Assembly (NCBI GenBank): GCA_964009845.1
Contig: CAXGIQ010000013.1
Coordinates: 1 to 19,894 of the forward strand
Origin: UBA7312 sp002715345
GTDB lineage: Bacteria > Bacteroidota > Bacteroidia > Flavobacteriales > UBA7312
DNA: 19,894 nucleotides
Reading direction: 5' to 3'
A model generated the notes under the pieces. It had not been told where the DNA came from. It made no database searches and saw only the letters and a list, made by a program, of their open reading frames with translations. Numbering within the stretch: position 1 is the stretch's first letter; the number at the start of each line of letters is the position of its first letter. The translations under genes and the position numbers were made by a program. Below, piece after piece: positions 1 through 8,026 of the stretch.

Positions 1-53
1 GAAGTAGTTCCTGCTTTTGGTGCTCCAACAATAAAAAAGGTAGGAAGTGTCAT
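1..53 (-). CDS. Sulfotransferase, N-terminal 17 codons only (runs off left edge)
   Basis: Only the first 17 codons plus two bases are present. They read MTLPTFFIVGAPKAGTT, which is the start of a sulfotransferase: a short beta strand leading into the 5'-phosphosulfate-binding loop G-A-P-K-A-G-T-T that holds PAPS. The same element opens the two sulfotransferases at 7127-8026 and 8017-8880. The ATG (complement 51-53) directly follows the TAA of the upstream sulfotransferase with no gap, so it is very likely co-translated as the next gene of the operon. The family is clear from the loop; the substrate cannot be told. Confidence 0.85.
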   Translation of the reverse strand, partial: MTLPTFFIVGAPKAGTT

Positions 54-1052
54 TTAAATTCTTTTTTTTATGGATGAAAACACATTATTCATTCTGCTTA
101 AATTCAACATTAGGGCAAAAATAATATGAAAAGGAAATGAAAATAAGTAATAGATAGATATTAAAGAAAATTTTGAAGAGAATAACTCGTAGCCTAACAA
201 GCTCATCTCATCCCTATTTAGAAATTCACACCAAAAAATCTCACCTTGACTCAACCCTCCTGTTTTCCATTTTTCAAAATTATTTTTTCTAATACCTTTT
301 TCCTTAGAATCATCTCGAAAATTTGAGGAACCAGCTTGTTCTACATCTAACATTTCCGAATCGTAACTAATATTCAAAAACGAGCAAATTTCTTTTAGTT
401 TTTGGTCTGGACATTGAATGAATTCCTCAAACAAAACTGTTTTAATGTTTGAATTTTGAAATTTTAATGACGCACGAACACTTGCGTTCCATAACTTACC
501 AATTGTTATGGGGTGATAGTTTACCCATGACCTAATGCTTTCTTTTAGAGGAATTTTATCAGCTCCTAAAAATTTTCTTTTCCATTTACTTTTTTGAGAT
601 AACAGCACATCTCTAGGATCTCTAACCATATTAATCACTTTAGCATCAGGAAAAATCTTAAACAACTCTTCTAAATACAACACATTCCTAGGAGTTTGCT
701 CACAAGCTACATCCTTGTTCATTAGACGAGTCTCGAACTCAAGAAACTTCTTGAAAATTTCCGGTTTTGTCCTAATATTCAAGCCATTTATTATTTTTTT
801 TGCTTCAGGAATATGTTTCCCAACATCATAAAATAAATAGTTAGTACGCTGAATGTCTAATAGTTGATCTGCAAAACTAATTGCCTGTGACTCATTCAGT
901 ATTTTATCAAACTCTTCAGAGGAGTATAACTGCTCAAAAAAGTGCAATTCATTAAAAGAATATATATTGTCTGCTTTCCCCAAAACTCTAGACAACATTG
1001 TTGTACCACTTCTACTGTAACCAACTATAAATATATTGACACTATCCCGCAT
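54..1052 (-). CDS. Sulfotransferase with C-terminal hydrophobic segment
   Basis: This 332-residue protein is predicted to transfer sulfate from PAPS to a hydroxyl or amine of a glycan. The 5'-PAPS loop is GYSRSGTTML at residues 11-20, and the 3'-phosphate site is the stretch VRDPRDVLLS at about 143-152, with R144 and S152 as expected binding residues. It belongs to a different subfamily from the two tandem sulfotransferases upstream: the loop has S-R-S-G-T-T instead of P-K-S-G-T-T, and the sequence ENTPR-type region is CEQTPRN (117-123). Residues about 295-318 are strongly hydrophobic and may anchor the enzyme to the inner membrane, which would suit a lipid-linked or membrane-bound glycan substrate. 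Its ATG abuts the TAA of the glycosidase-like gene. The acceptor is unknown. Confidence 0.85.
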   Translation of the reverse strand: MRDSVNIFIVGYSRSGTTMLSRVLGKADNIYSFNELHFFEQLYSSEEFDKILNESQAISFADQLLDIQRTNYLFYDVGKHIPEAKKIINGLNIRTKPEIFKKFLEFETRLMNKDVACEQTPRNVLYLEELFKIFPDAKVINMVRDPRDVLLSQKSKWKRKFLGADKIPLKESIRSWVNYHPITIGKLWNASVRASLKFQNSNIKTVLFEEFIQCPDQKLKEICSFLNISYDSEMLDVEQAGSSNFRDDSKEKGIRKNNFEKWKTGGLSQGEIFWCEFLNRDEMSLLGYELFSSKFSLISIYYLFSFPFHIIFALMLNLSRMNNVFSSIKKRI

Positions 1053-2405
1053 TTAGTAGCTATACATATTTATACTATAATTAAAATCTACAATCTTTTC
1101 ACCTTGACCAGAGTGAAACTCACAAGGTATTTCTGTTAATAAATTGTATTGATTCCCTTCTCTGGAATAGTAATTAATACCAAAACCGCAGTTAAGTTTA
1201 TTTCCTAAAATAGACATTATATTAACTGCAGTTTTACTATTGTAATCAATCTGCTTAAATGGAGAAGAGTAAGACACCTGAGCTTTTAATTTGTTATCTT
1301 GCTTTAGAGTATATATATCCAAATTCTTCTCTATTGTCATTGGAGATTGAAACAAGCTAGAAAGCTGTTTAAAAACATAGTAACTTACTCTTTTCTGAAA
1401 CTCACCAACTTCACCTGACCAACTAGGGTTAATCATTGAAAACATAAACTCTTTTGCCAATAAATTATGGAAAGTTGCCAACTCAACTCTATTCAAATTA
1501 AATTCTAACAACATTTTAGAAACCAACACCCCTTGAACAATTGTGTTTGCAAGAGGTTTGGATAAGCCAATATTCCATTCAGTCACCCAAATTTCTTTAT
1601 TGTATAGATTTCTATAATATTTCAATTCATGCTTCAATTGATTGTCTATATACTCATCTATTTGGTTCAACTCTTTTTCACCAACACTACTTATATTGTA
1701 TTGATTTATTTTTGGATATAAGTGAACAATTACTCCATCCGATTCAAAATTTGAAACAACACTATTCCACTTTTGATGTCTTGTATTACCTCCATAAGGA
1801 GCTGCCACAACACCTAATTTTATTGATGGAAAATGCAACCTAATTTCATTATAAAAAGGTGTAATAAGATCAATATAGGCCTCTGGATTTGGGACCTGTT
1901 TTCTAAACACACTAGCATAAAGTTCGCAACCTAATTCCACACCCACTATTTCTATATTTTCCTCTTTGAACGCAGTTATTAATGAAATCGTTTCTTCTAC
2001 TGTTCCTGTAAGTACATTTGCTACAATAATAACTTTTGTATTTAAATGATGTGATAATTTAATAAAATCCGAAAGGAAATTTCGGTCAATTTGCTTTCTT
2101 TCAATGATTTCTTCAAGCTTAATCATCCTCTCTTTAAGAGGGCTATCTTTCAAAAGAGCTACTTCCTTTAAGTTAAAACCATAACCTTTGCCATTTATAT
2201 GATAAAAATTACCTTCATTCCCACCAGGAAATCTTAAAACCTTTGGGTTTAAATCTTTAACAGAATTAATCCAATCATCACTTAACCCATCTGTAAACAA
2301 GAATGCATTTGTGGTACAAAAACCAAAAGTATTAGGATTGAGAGTTTGACCTTCTAAATTGTTAAATGGTAAAATCAAGTATAATATAATAACCAATCTC
2401 ATCAT
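1053..2405 (-). CDS. Secreted glycoside hydrolase-like protein (clan GH-A type fold)
   Basis: The protein has a signal peptide-like start (MMRLVIILYLILPF, then a polar stretch ending near EGQ) and motifs of retaining TIM-barrel glycosidases. Numbered from the chosen start these are LRFPGGNEGN at 57-66, ELGCELY with a candidate acid/base Glu161, HLYP around His228, and WVTEWNIG with a candidate nucleophile Glu276. The pattern recalls families such as GH51, GH39 or GH79, but the exact family is not recognised. The residue before the acid/base is Cys where clan GH-A normally has Asn. An ATG also exists at 2417, but ATG 2405 (or 2402) overlaps the upstream TGA in the compact way seen through the operon and gives a cleaner signal peptide. 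It may trim or release the polysaccharide in the periplasm or outside the cell. The catalytic role is inferred. Confidence 0.7.
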   Translation of the reverse strand: MMRLVIILYLILPFNNLEGQTLNPNTFGFCTTNAFLFTDGLSDDWINSVKDLNPKVLRFPGGNEGNFYHINGKGYGFNLKEVALLKDSPLKERMIKLEEIIERKQIDRNFLSDFIKLSHHLNTKVIIVANVLTGTVEETISLITAFKEENIEIVGVELGCELYASVFRKQVPNPEAYIDLITPFYNEIRLHFPSIKLGVVAAPYGGNTRHQKWNSVVSNFESDGVIVHLYPKINQYNISSVGEKELNQIDEYIDNQLKHELKYYRNLYNKEIWVTEWNIGLSKPLANTIVQGVLVSKMLLEFNLNRVELATFHNLLAKEFMFSMINPSWSGEVGEFQKRVSYYVFKQLSSLFQSPMTIEKNLDIYTLKQDNKLKAQVSYSSPFKQIDYNSKTAVNIMSILGNKLNCGFGINYYSREGNQYNLLTEIPCEFHSGQGEKIVDFNYSINMYSY

Positions 2406-3304
2406 TTGTTCAACCATCTATTCAAATAGTCTGATGCTGTTACAAACTCTACTTCAGCGAAAGACTTCATGTAGATAAACAACTCTTTATTTAAATTGTA
2501 TATTTTTTTTGCATCCTTCTCATAAAACCAATCCCTAAAAACAAAACCATGAGTTTTAATAGTTTTTAATGAAAAAGGAGGTCGATCTACCTTAACGGTA
2601 TGTTCTACTAATTCATAGGGATGTATTATATAAACTATTGGTTTATTATTTCTTAAAGACTCTCGGTAAAGTAATTTAAACATCCATTTCATAAAAGAAA
2701 GCCCAAAGACTTTGGTTGCGGTTGAAATAAAAGGGAGTAGAATTGCTGAATTTGGGACTACCCACAACTTTCTATCACCTCTTTTATATGGGTTTTTTGT
2801 TGACGGATGATATGGCAATCTAGGAGCGAACAACCATCCAATATTTATCAGATTTGAACTAACTACATCCATTCTTTGAGAGTTCACAGAAAAATCGGAC
2901 ACAAAACCAACCTCTTCTAAAACCTTTTGTGTTAAAGCAGATGTTTTAACTCTTGGAGCTCTAAATGATGAAATAGGTTTATTGATAATTTCTTCAATTA
3001 TGGTTTTAGCTTTAAACAAATATGATCTCAACATATTTTCAGGCATCACATCATACTCTTCTTCATCTCCATGAGTGAGACCATGACACGCAATCTCATG
3101 ACCTTCAAAATCTAGTGCCTTCACTTTTTGAGGGAGTCTTTTTGCTACTTCCCCAGGGAAATAAATAGTAGACAAAACTCCTACATCTTTTAGCATTTTT
3201 AACATTAGATCATATGAGAGTTTTTCGTTATCCAAACTAATTGCACCATGAGGGTCTGCATCCCAGGTAATCAACACAGGCACTTTTTTCGGTTTATCAT
3301 TCAT
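2402..3304 (-). CDS. Polysaccharide deacetylase (NodB-homology, CE4 type)
   Basis: About 300 residues with the metal-dependent polysaccharide deacetylase motifs. Numbered from the ATG at 3304, these are ITWDADP (motif 1, the two Asp at 15 and 17), HEIACHGLTHGDE (motif 2, metal ligands His74 and His78), FRAPR (motif 3, 114-118) and a late YIIHPYE. The family removes N- or O-acetyl groups from glycans. A GTG start at 3307 is possible, but the ATG at 3304 forms a TGATG one-base overlap with the glycosyltransferase stop. No signal peptide is visible, so it probably acts in the cytoplasm or on a membrane-linked intermediate. It overlaps the glycosidase-like gene. Next to sulfotransferases it could expose amino groups for N-sulfation (inference). 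Confidence 0.85.
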   Translation of the reverse strand: MNDKPKKVPVLITWDADPHGAISLDNEKLSYDLMLKMLKDVGVLSTIYFPGEVAKRLPQKVKALDFEGHEIACHGLTHGDEEEYDVMPENMLRSYLFKAKTIIEEIINKPISSFRAPRVKTSALTQKVLEEVGFVSDFSVNSQRMDVVSSNLINIGWLFAPRLPYHPSTKNPYKRGDRKLWVVPNSAILLPFISTATKVFGLSFMKWMFKLLYRESLRNNKPIVYIIHPYELVEHTVKVDRPPFSLKTIKTHGFVFRDWFYEKDAKKIYNLNKELFIYMKSFAEVEFVTASDYLNRWLNK

Positions 3305-4203
3305 CACATAAAAAGTCCTTTAAAATAAGAAACTTGAATAAGCCAAAAAGTTTCCATGTTTCTTTTATATTTTCCACTAAAAATAAAACGAAGGTTTACT
3401 CGAACAAAGAAGTAAAACACATAAAACCAAGATCTCAATGTTCCTATTTTTTTTAAAAAATACACATAGTTCCTTGTCATTTGCTTGACGAAAAAAGGTC
3501 CATGTACAAATTTTTTCCTATCACCTGTTCTAGAATTTGTTAGAATTCCTACTTTGTGGTAAAATTCAACATCATTAATTAACCTCACTTTGTGCCTTCC
3601 ATCCTTAAGCACTCTAAAAAAAAAGTCTGAATCATCAAAATAAACAAAGTATTTCTCATCCATCAAACCAACATCATCAAACACTTTTCGGTGTATTAAA
3701 GCACAACATGTTGGCGCATATTCCACAATATCATCTATAAAATAAGTGCTGTTTGGTTGACCTAAACCTCTGTGCTTATTGATATATCCTTTGCTAAAAA
3801 AACCACCTGCATACCAAATATCTTTAGGGTGGTCATAAAACAACATTTTTGGCACAATAATCGAATCCTGATATTGGTCGTGAGCACCTAAAAGCTTATC
3901 GATAAGCATAGGCTCAAACTCCACATCATTATTGATCAATAAAACCCAATCCGATTTGTTCTCAATAGCAAGTCGGATTCCTTGATTATTTCCCGAAGCA
4001 ATACCCTTGTTTTGTTTATTTTTAATAATTGTTATATGATGATTAGCATTAAAATCATCAATAATTGAGAGTGTATCATCAGTAGAAGCGTTATCAACAA
4101 CTATCAACTCTAGGTCCTTATAGTTAATCGCATTATAGGACTCCAAAAAACTCTTTATGACGGACTCACTATTATATGTTATTGTTACTAAGCTTACGCG
4201 CAT
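3304..4203 (-). CDS. Glycosyltransferase family 2 (rhamnosyltransferase-like)
   Basis: This 299-residue protein has a GT-A fold with an N-terminal nucleotide-sugar binding region (SLVTITYNSE, then ELIVVDNASTDDT at 32-44). The metal/nucleotide motif LLINNDVEFEP lies near 88-98 and the catalytic-base region YFDDSDFFFRVLKDG near 188-202, where the usual E-D is D-D. This layout matches the WbbL/RfbF-like group, many of which use dTDP-rhamnose or related sugars. Residues after about 245 are aromatic and hydrophobic and may bind the membrane. It is the only glycosyltransferase in the window, so other transferases needed for a repeat unit must lie beyond the left edge or elsewhere. It sits 2 bases after the epimerase gene. 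The donor and acceptor sugars are not determinable. Confidence 0.88.
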   Translation of the reverse strand: MRVSLVTITYNSESVIKSFLESYNAINYKDLELIVVDNASTDDTLSIIDDFNANHHITIIKNKQNKGIASGNNQGIRLAIENKSDWVLLINNDVEFEPMLIDKLLGAHDQYQDSIIVPKMLFYDHPKDIWYAGGFFSKGYINKHRGLGQPNSTYFIDDIVEYAPTCCALIHRKVFDDVGLMDEKYFVYFDDSDFFFRVLKDGRHKVRLINDVEFYHKVGILTNSRTGDRKKFVHGPFFVKQMTRNYVYFLKKIGTLRSWFYVFYFFVRVNLRFIFSGKYKRNMETFWLIQVSYFKGLFM

Positions 4204-4205
4204 AT

Positions 4206-5333
4206 CTACTTGTACAAACCTCGATCTTTCATTTCTTGAATTGACTGATCGTATTTATCTTCTTCCACTTCTTGGGTTAATACCCATTTCACAAATTGAT
4301 GTATTCCATTTTCAAAACTAACCGAAGGTTGAAAACCAAAAGTAGATTGAACTTTAGTTAAATCAGCATAGTTATGCCTAATATCTCCCAATCTATATTT
4401 TGCATTAATATTTACTGGAACGCTTCTATTAAATGCTTTCAATAATTGATCAACAACATGGTTTACTGATTGAGGAACTCCTGACCCTACATTAAATACA
4501 CCATTTACCTTATTACTAGACTCAATTCCTAAAACTGTAGCGGTCACAACATCATCTATAAAAACAAAGTCTCTACTCTGTAGTCCATCCTCAAACACTG
4601 CAATCTCTTTTTTATGTAAAATTCTTGTAGAAAAAATCGAAAGAATACCAGTGTAAGGGTTAGACAAAGATTGCCCTGGTCCAAATACATTTTGATATCT
4701 AAACGCTAGAGCTGAAATCCCCAAGCTTTGACAAGCTGTTAATACCATTTGCTCTTGGTTTTGCTTTGTTATTCCATAAATAGATGAGGGGTGTATTTTA
4801 GACTTTTCATCTGTAGGCAAAAGATCAAGATTGGAATTACAAACTGGTCCTTTTACTTCAAAATCTCCAACTTTCATGTCTGCATCTCGTCTTGCATCTG
4901 GATATACTTCTCCATGTATACTACATGTGTATTTTCCCTCACCATAAATTGAGCGTGATGATGCAACTATAACTTTTTGAATATCATGTTTCTCATTAGC
5001 TAAAATATCTAGCAATATTGCTGTTCCTTTTACATTAACATCAATATATTTTTCTATTTCGTACATTGATTGACCTGTTCCTGTTTCTGCCGCTAGGTGC
5101 ACTACTACATCTACTCCTTCTAAACACTTTCTCCAATCAGTTCTGTTACGAACGTCGCCTAGAACAAATTCATAATCATTTACAATACTTGCAAGCAATT
5201 CAGAATTATCGCCATGAATCTGAGGAGATAAATTATCAAGGACAATCACCGAGTGCCCCTTATTAATTAGCCTTAATGCTAAATTTGAACCTATAAAGCC
5301 AGCTCCTCCTGTTATTAAAACTCTTTTGTTCAT
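4206..5333 (-). CDS. NAD-dependent epimerase, dTDP-L-rhamnose 4-epimerase-like
   Basis: A 375-residue extended short-chain dehydrogenase. The Rossmann loop is TGGAGFIG at 8-15, the active-site serine region is SSRSIYGEGKY (125-135), and the catalytic Y-x-x-x-K pair is Tyr186/Lys190 (SSIYGITK). The stretches DNLSPQIHG, GQSMYEIEKY, SNPYTGILSIF and FEDGLQSRDFV resemble the WbiB/dTDP-L-rhamnose 4-epimerase group, which makes dTDP-6-deoxy-L-talose from dTDP-L-rhamnose. A UDP-hexose or other nucleotide-sugar 4-epimerase is the main alternative. It sits between the polymerase gene (TAATG overlap) and the GT2 gene, as expected for a supplier of an activated sugar to that transferase. No rmlABCD genes are in the window. 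Confidence 0.75.
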   Translation of the reverse strand: MNKRVLITGGAGFIGSNLALRLINKGHSVIVLDNLSPQIHGDNSELLASIVNDYEFVLGDVRNRTDWRKCLEGVDVVVHLAAETGTGQSMYEIEKYIDVNVKGTAILLDILANEKHDIQKVIVASSRSIYGEGKYTCSIHGEVYPDARRDADMKVGDFEVKGPVCNSNLDLLPTDEKSKIHPSSIYGITKQNQEQMVLTACQSLGISALAFRYQNVFGPGQSLSNPYTGILSIFSTRILHKKEIAVFEDGLQSRDFVFIDDVVTATVLGIESSNKVNGVFNVGSGVPQSVNHVVDQLLKAFNRSVPVNINAKYRLGDIRHNYADLTKVQSTFGFQPSVSFENGIHQFVKWVLTQEVEEDKYDQSIQEMKDRGLYK

Positions 5334-6553
5334 TAACTATTACTTAATTGAATTTGAGTTGAATTCTTGAAAACGACTATCATTCCCGACATAACAAACA
5401 ACATGAAAAATGGCTTTAATAAAACAGGCTCTGTTAATATTGAAACAATAAAAAACAACATGAAAAGCCCTCTTCTCTTTCGAATCACAGTCTGCTTAAA
5501 TAAAGAATAAATTATAAAAACAGTAAACGGAATTCCTACTGCAGTCATAAGATATATTATAGAATTTGAATTTCCTTTTTCTGTATTCTCAACCCCTTCA
5601 GTACTAGAATAAGATTCACTTCGTATTTTTTTATATCTATCATCGTCCAAGCCCATTCCTGTTAGAGGATAATCTAACGCTAATAAAAACCCATCTGTTA
5701 AATCAAAATATCGAATTGCAAATGAAGTTGATCGTTCTCCAACTACCTTTTCTTCAACATTGGATTTTGACATGTAATAAATAGGGGTTAATAAAAGTGC
5801 CGCAATAGGAATAAGTAAAATATTTTTCTTAATACTATTCCAAAAATAAGCTATCATTAAAACACACAACAACACCAAACCTGTAGTAGATTGCGTGGTT
5901 AAAACCGCAAACACTGCTAGTACTGTAACCCACTTACTTTTTTTAAAAACAAACAATTCTAAAAACAAAAAGAAATTTAAAAAAATCTGCAATACCCCTG
6001 GCTCCCAAAATAATCCTTGAGCTCTACAATTTGTCAACCCAAAAAATGAATATTCATTTCTTTCAGGCATATAGAAAAATAAATTTTTAAAAGTCAAACA
6101 TTCATAATTAGTTAAAGGGTTTTTTATAACTTCTAACGAGCCCGACACAAAGAAATAAGCAAAAAAAGACAAAATAGCATGAAACATAATGAGCTTCAAT
6201 ACAGAGTAAAGGTCTTCTATAAAAGCTTGATTTTTTCTATTTATTAAAAAATGAACTAATGTTAAAATAGAAATAACAAAAGTTAATAAATGAAACCCAT
6301 ATTTTAATAATACCTGTTTTCCGTCTGAAAAAACAAAGGTAACAACTAGAATAAATATTGAAAAAAATGTCAGTCCTACTGCTCCTTGAAAAACTGGCTT
6401 TGCAATTTTGCTTCTATAAAAAAGTATAAGAAAAACTATATAAAGAAATAACGTTATTGACATCATATTCCTTTCAAAAAGAAAAGGCATCCCACCCCCA
6501 CTTAGCACAAGAAGAAGCATAAAACCTTTATTTAAGACTTCTTTAAACTTCAT
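5333..6553 (-). CDS. O-antigen/capsule repeat-unit polymerase or ligase (Wzy/WaaL-like membrane protein)
   Basis: A 406-residue integral membrane protein with about ten hydrophobic segments, for example near residues 8-25, 30-46, 55-74, 83-103, 116-137 and 362-400. It has a long soluble loop between about 265 and 330. The motif LFWEPGVLQIFLNF (about 180-195) and the loop motif GMGLDDDRY are of the kind seen in the O-antigen ligase/polymerase family of Bacteroidota. It would join lipid-linked repeat units in the periplasm after flipping. It is coupled to the acyltransferase by an ATGA overlap and to the epimerase by TAATG. Sequence alone does not separate polymerase from ligase; the partner flippase in the same operon favours polymerase. 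Confidence 0.75.
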   Translation of the reverse strand: MKFKEVLNKGFMLLLVLSGGGMPFLFERNMMSITLFLYIVFLILFYRSKIAKPVFQGAVGLTFFSIFILVVTFVFSDGKQVLLKYGFHLLTFVISILTLVHFLINRKNQAFIEDLYSVLKLIMFHAILSFFAYFFVSGSLEVIKNPLTNYECLTFKNLFFYMPERNEYSFFGLTNCRAQGLFWEPGVLQIFLNFFLFLELFVFKKSKWVTVLAVFAVLTTQSTTGLVLLCVLMIAYFWNSIKKNILLIPIAALLLTPIYYMSKSNVEEKVVGERSTSFAIRYFDLTDGFLLALDYPLTGMGLDDDRYKKIRSESYSSTEGVENTEKGNSNSIIYLMTAVGIPFTVFIIYSLFKQTVIRKRRGLFMLFFIVSILTEPVLLKPFFMLFVMSGMIVVFKNSTQIQLSNS

Positions 6554-7134
6554 TCACTCACTTTTTCCCAAGCTTGCTTATCAAAATTAAACTGCTTAAT
6601 AACCTTTGCAGGAGAACCAGCAGCAATACAATAATCCGGAATATCTTTCGTCACAACACTATTTGCCGCAATGATAGACTGCTTTCCTATCTTTGCTCCA
6701 ATAACACAAACATTTTCACCTAACCAAGCCCCTGCACCAATCACAACCGACCCAACTTTGTGTATGTCTTGATTTTTAAAAGGCACATCAACCTTACTAT
6801 ATCCATGGGTGTTGTCTGAGATAAAAACCTTATCTGCCATTAAAACATCTTCTTGTATTATTATACTATTTACACAAGACAAATGAGCATAATGACCTAT
6901 GTATGTTCCAGAGCCAATACTTAAAACTGGCTTTTTATCAATGCGCAAAGCCATTAGCCAAGCATTATCTTGAATGTAGACTTTATCTTTCAAAATTATG
7001 TATTGAGCACCATGTATTTTCATTGGCCTAATAACAGATGTCTTTTTGCCATATGACTGAAAACTAGATGAAAAAAATAGCCTAAAAAACAACCTATAAA
7101 ACTTATCTTTTATTTTTTGAACAAATTCAAACAT
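6550..7134 (-). CDS. Hexapeptide-repeat acyltransferase (sugar O-acetyltransferase-like)
   Basis: A 194-residue left-handed beta-helix protein of the xenobiotic/maltose acetyltransferase group. Irregular hexapeptide repeats run from about residue 50 to 165 (for example IGSGTYIGHYAHLS and VIGAGAWLGENVCVIGAKIG). A candidate catalytic His110 lies in the SDNTHGY loop, and the C-terminal signature VVTKDIPDYCIAAGSPAKVIK is typical of the family. It likely transfers an acetyl group from acetyl-CoA to a sugar of the repeat unit. Its ATG overlaps the sulfotransferase stop by 8 bases. The N-terminal 25 residues are basic and aromatic, which may promote membrane association. The acceptor is unknown. Confidence 0.85.
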   Translation of the reverse strand: MFEFVQKIKDKFYRLFFRLFFSSSFQSYGKKTSVIRPMKIHGAQYIILKDKVYIQDNAWLMALRIDKKPVLSIGSGTYIGHYAHLSCVNSIIIQEDVLMADKVFISDNTHGYSKVDVPFKNQDIHKVGSVVIGAGAWLGENVCVIGAKIGKQSIIAANSVVTKDIPDYCIAAGSPAKVIKQFNFDKQAWEKVSE

Positions 7135-8026
7135 TGTCTTTCCAAATTTTTAAATCCTTTTTTAAAAGAGCCTCTAATCTACCTACGTCTTCTTTGAAAT
7201 ATTGGTTAAAGATACTTAATCTTAACTCCTTAGATAATTTTTGAGGAGCATTAGTCTTGTTATTTGACGCGTGAATTTTATTTCTAATCTTTTGACGAAG
7301 CTGTAAGGAAGGAACGATGTTTTTCGCTATTCTTCTCAAAAAAGAATCACTTTTCATAAACTTTTTAAGCGTTTTTGACCTAGCAACACTAGCGGGGTTG
7401 CTCTTGATATTTACATTTAATGTCAACGGCTTTACTTCTAAAAACATCAATAAATCAGCAATCATATTCTCTCTATTGCTTATAAAATCTGTTTCAAAAA
7501 CAAATACTCTAACTTGCTCTGTTTTAAAATACTTAAACAGGTGAGTAAGCTGATTAAAATAATCGCTTTGTTTTAAATAACTAAATCTCATTTTCTCAAT
7601 ATCACTTAGGTTACTTTTAATAAGTCTTTCACTCTCTTTTGCTAAAGCTTCTTGAAAAGTAAAATGCTCTAACTCATCTCTTTTTGTATGTAGATAATGA
7701 GAATATGCTCTATCAACCGGATCTCTCAATAGTACAATTAACTTTAAGTCCGAATTGAGATCTGAAGCGATTCTTTGATGTGCCTTGAAGTTAGAAAGAT
7801 ATGTAGGAGTAAACTCTCCCAACAGCTGTCCTTCATTTGATTCTGTAAAATAAGATTGCAAGTACCAGCTCAACCCATGCCCATAATTATCATCATTATC
7901 AAAAAAATGGGGCTCTTTAAAATTCGGAAGAAATATATCTGGGTGCTGCTTCAGTATATTATACAAACTTGTTGTGCCAGATTTTGGAGCACCAATACAT
8001 AAAAAAGATGGCTTCGTTACTCCCAT
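7127..8026 (-). CDS. PAPS-dependent sulfotransferase, heparan N-sulfotransferase-like
   Basis: This 299-residue sulfotransferase carries the PAPS 5' loop GAPKSGTTSL at 12-21 and the 3'-phosphate site LLRDPVDRAYSHYLH at 99-113 (R101, S109). The segment after the loop reads LKQHPDIFLP...KEPHFF, with Glu38 a candidate catalytic base, followed by GLSWYLQSYF. This arrangement resembles the sulfotransferase domain of animal heparan sulfate N-deacetylase/N-sulfotransferases and related Sulfotransfer_1 proteins. GEFTPTYL (70-77) is also typical. It has no signal peptide or clear membrane span, so it should act in the cytoplasm, where PAPS is made by the divergent cysCDN genes. It overlaps its paralogue upstream by 10 bases. 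Acceptor sugar and position are unknown. Confidence 0.92.
   Translation of the reverse strand: MGVTKPSFLCIGAPKSGTTSLYNILKQHPDIFLPNFKEPHFFDNDDNYGHGLSWYLQSYFTESNEGQLLGEFTPTYLSNFKAHQRIASDLNSDLKLIVLLRDPVDRAYSHYLHTKRDELEHFTFQEALAKESERLIKSNLSDIEKMRFSYLKQSDYFNQLTHLFKYFKTEQVRVFVFETDFISNRENMIADLLMFLEVKPLTLNVNIKSNPASVARSKTLKKFMKSDSFLRRIAKNIVPSLQLRQKIRNKIHASNNKTNAPQKLSKELRLSIFNQYFKEDVGRLEALLKKDLKIWKDNV

Noticed and set aside
2318..2328. TAnnTTTG-like match inside the glycosidase-like gene as an internal promoter
   Set aside because: Such an 8-base pattern is expected by chance in AT-rich coding DNA, and the junction structure around it argues for one transcript.
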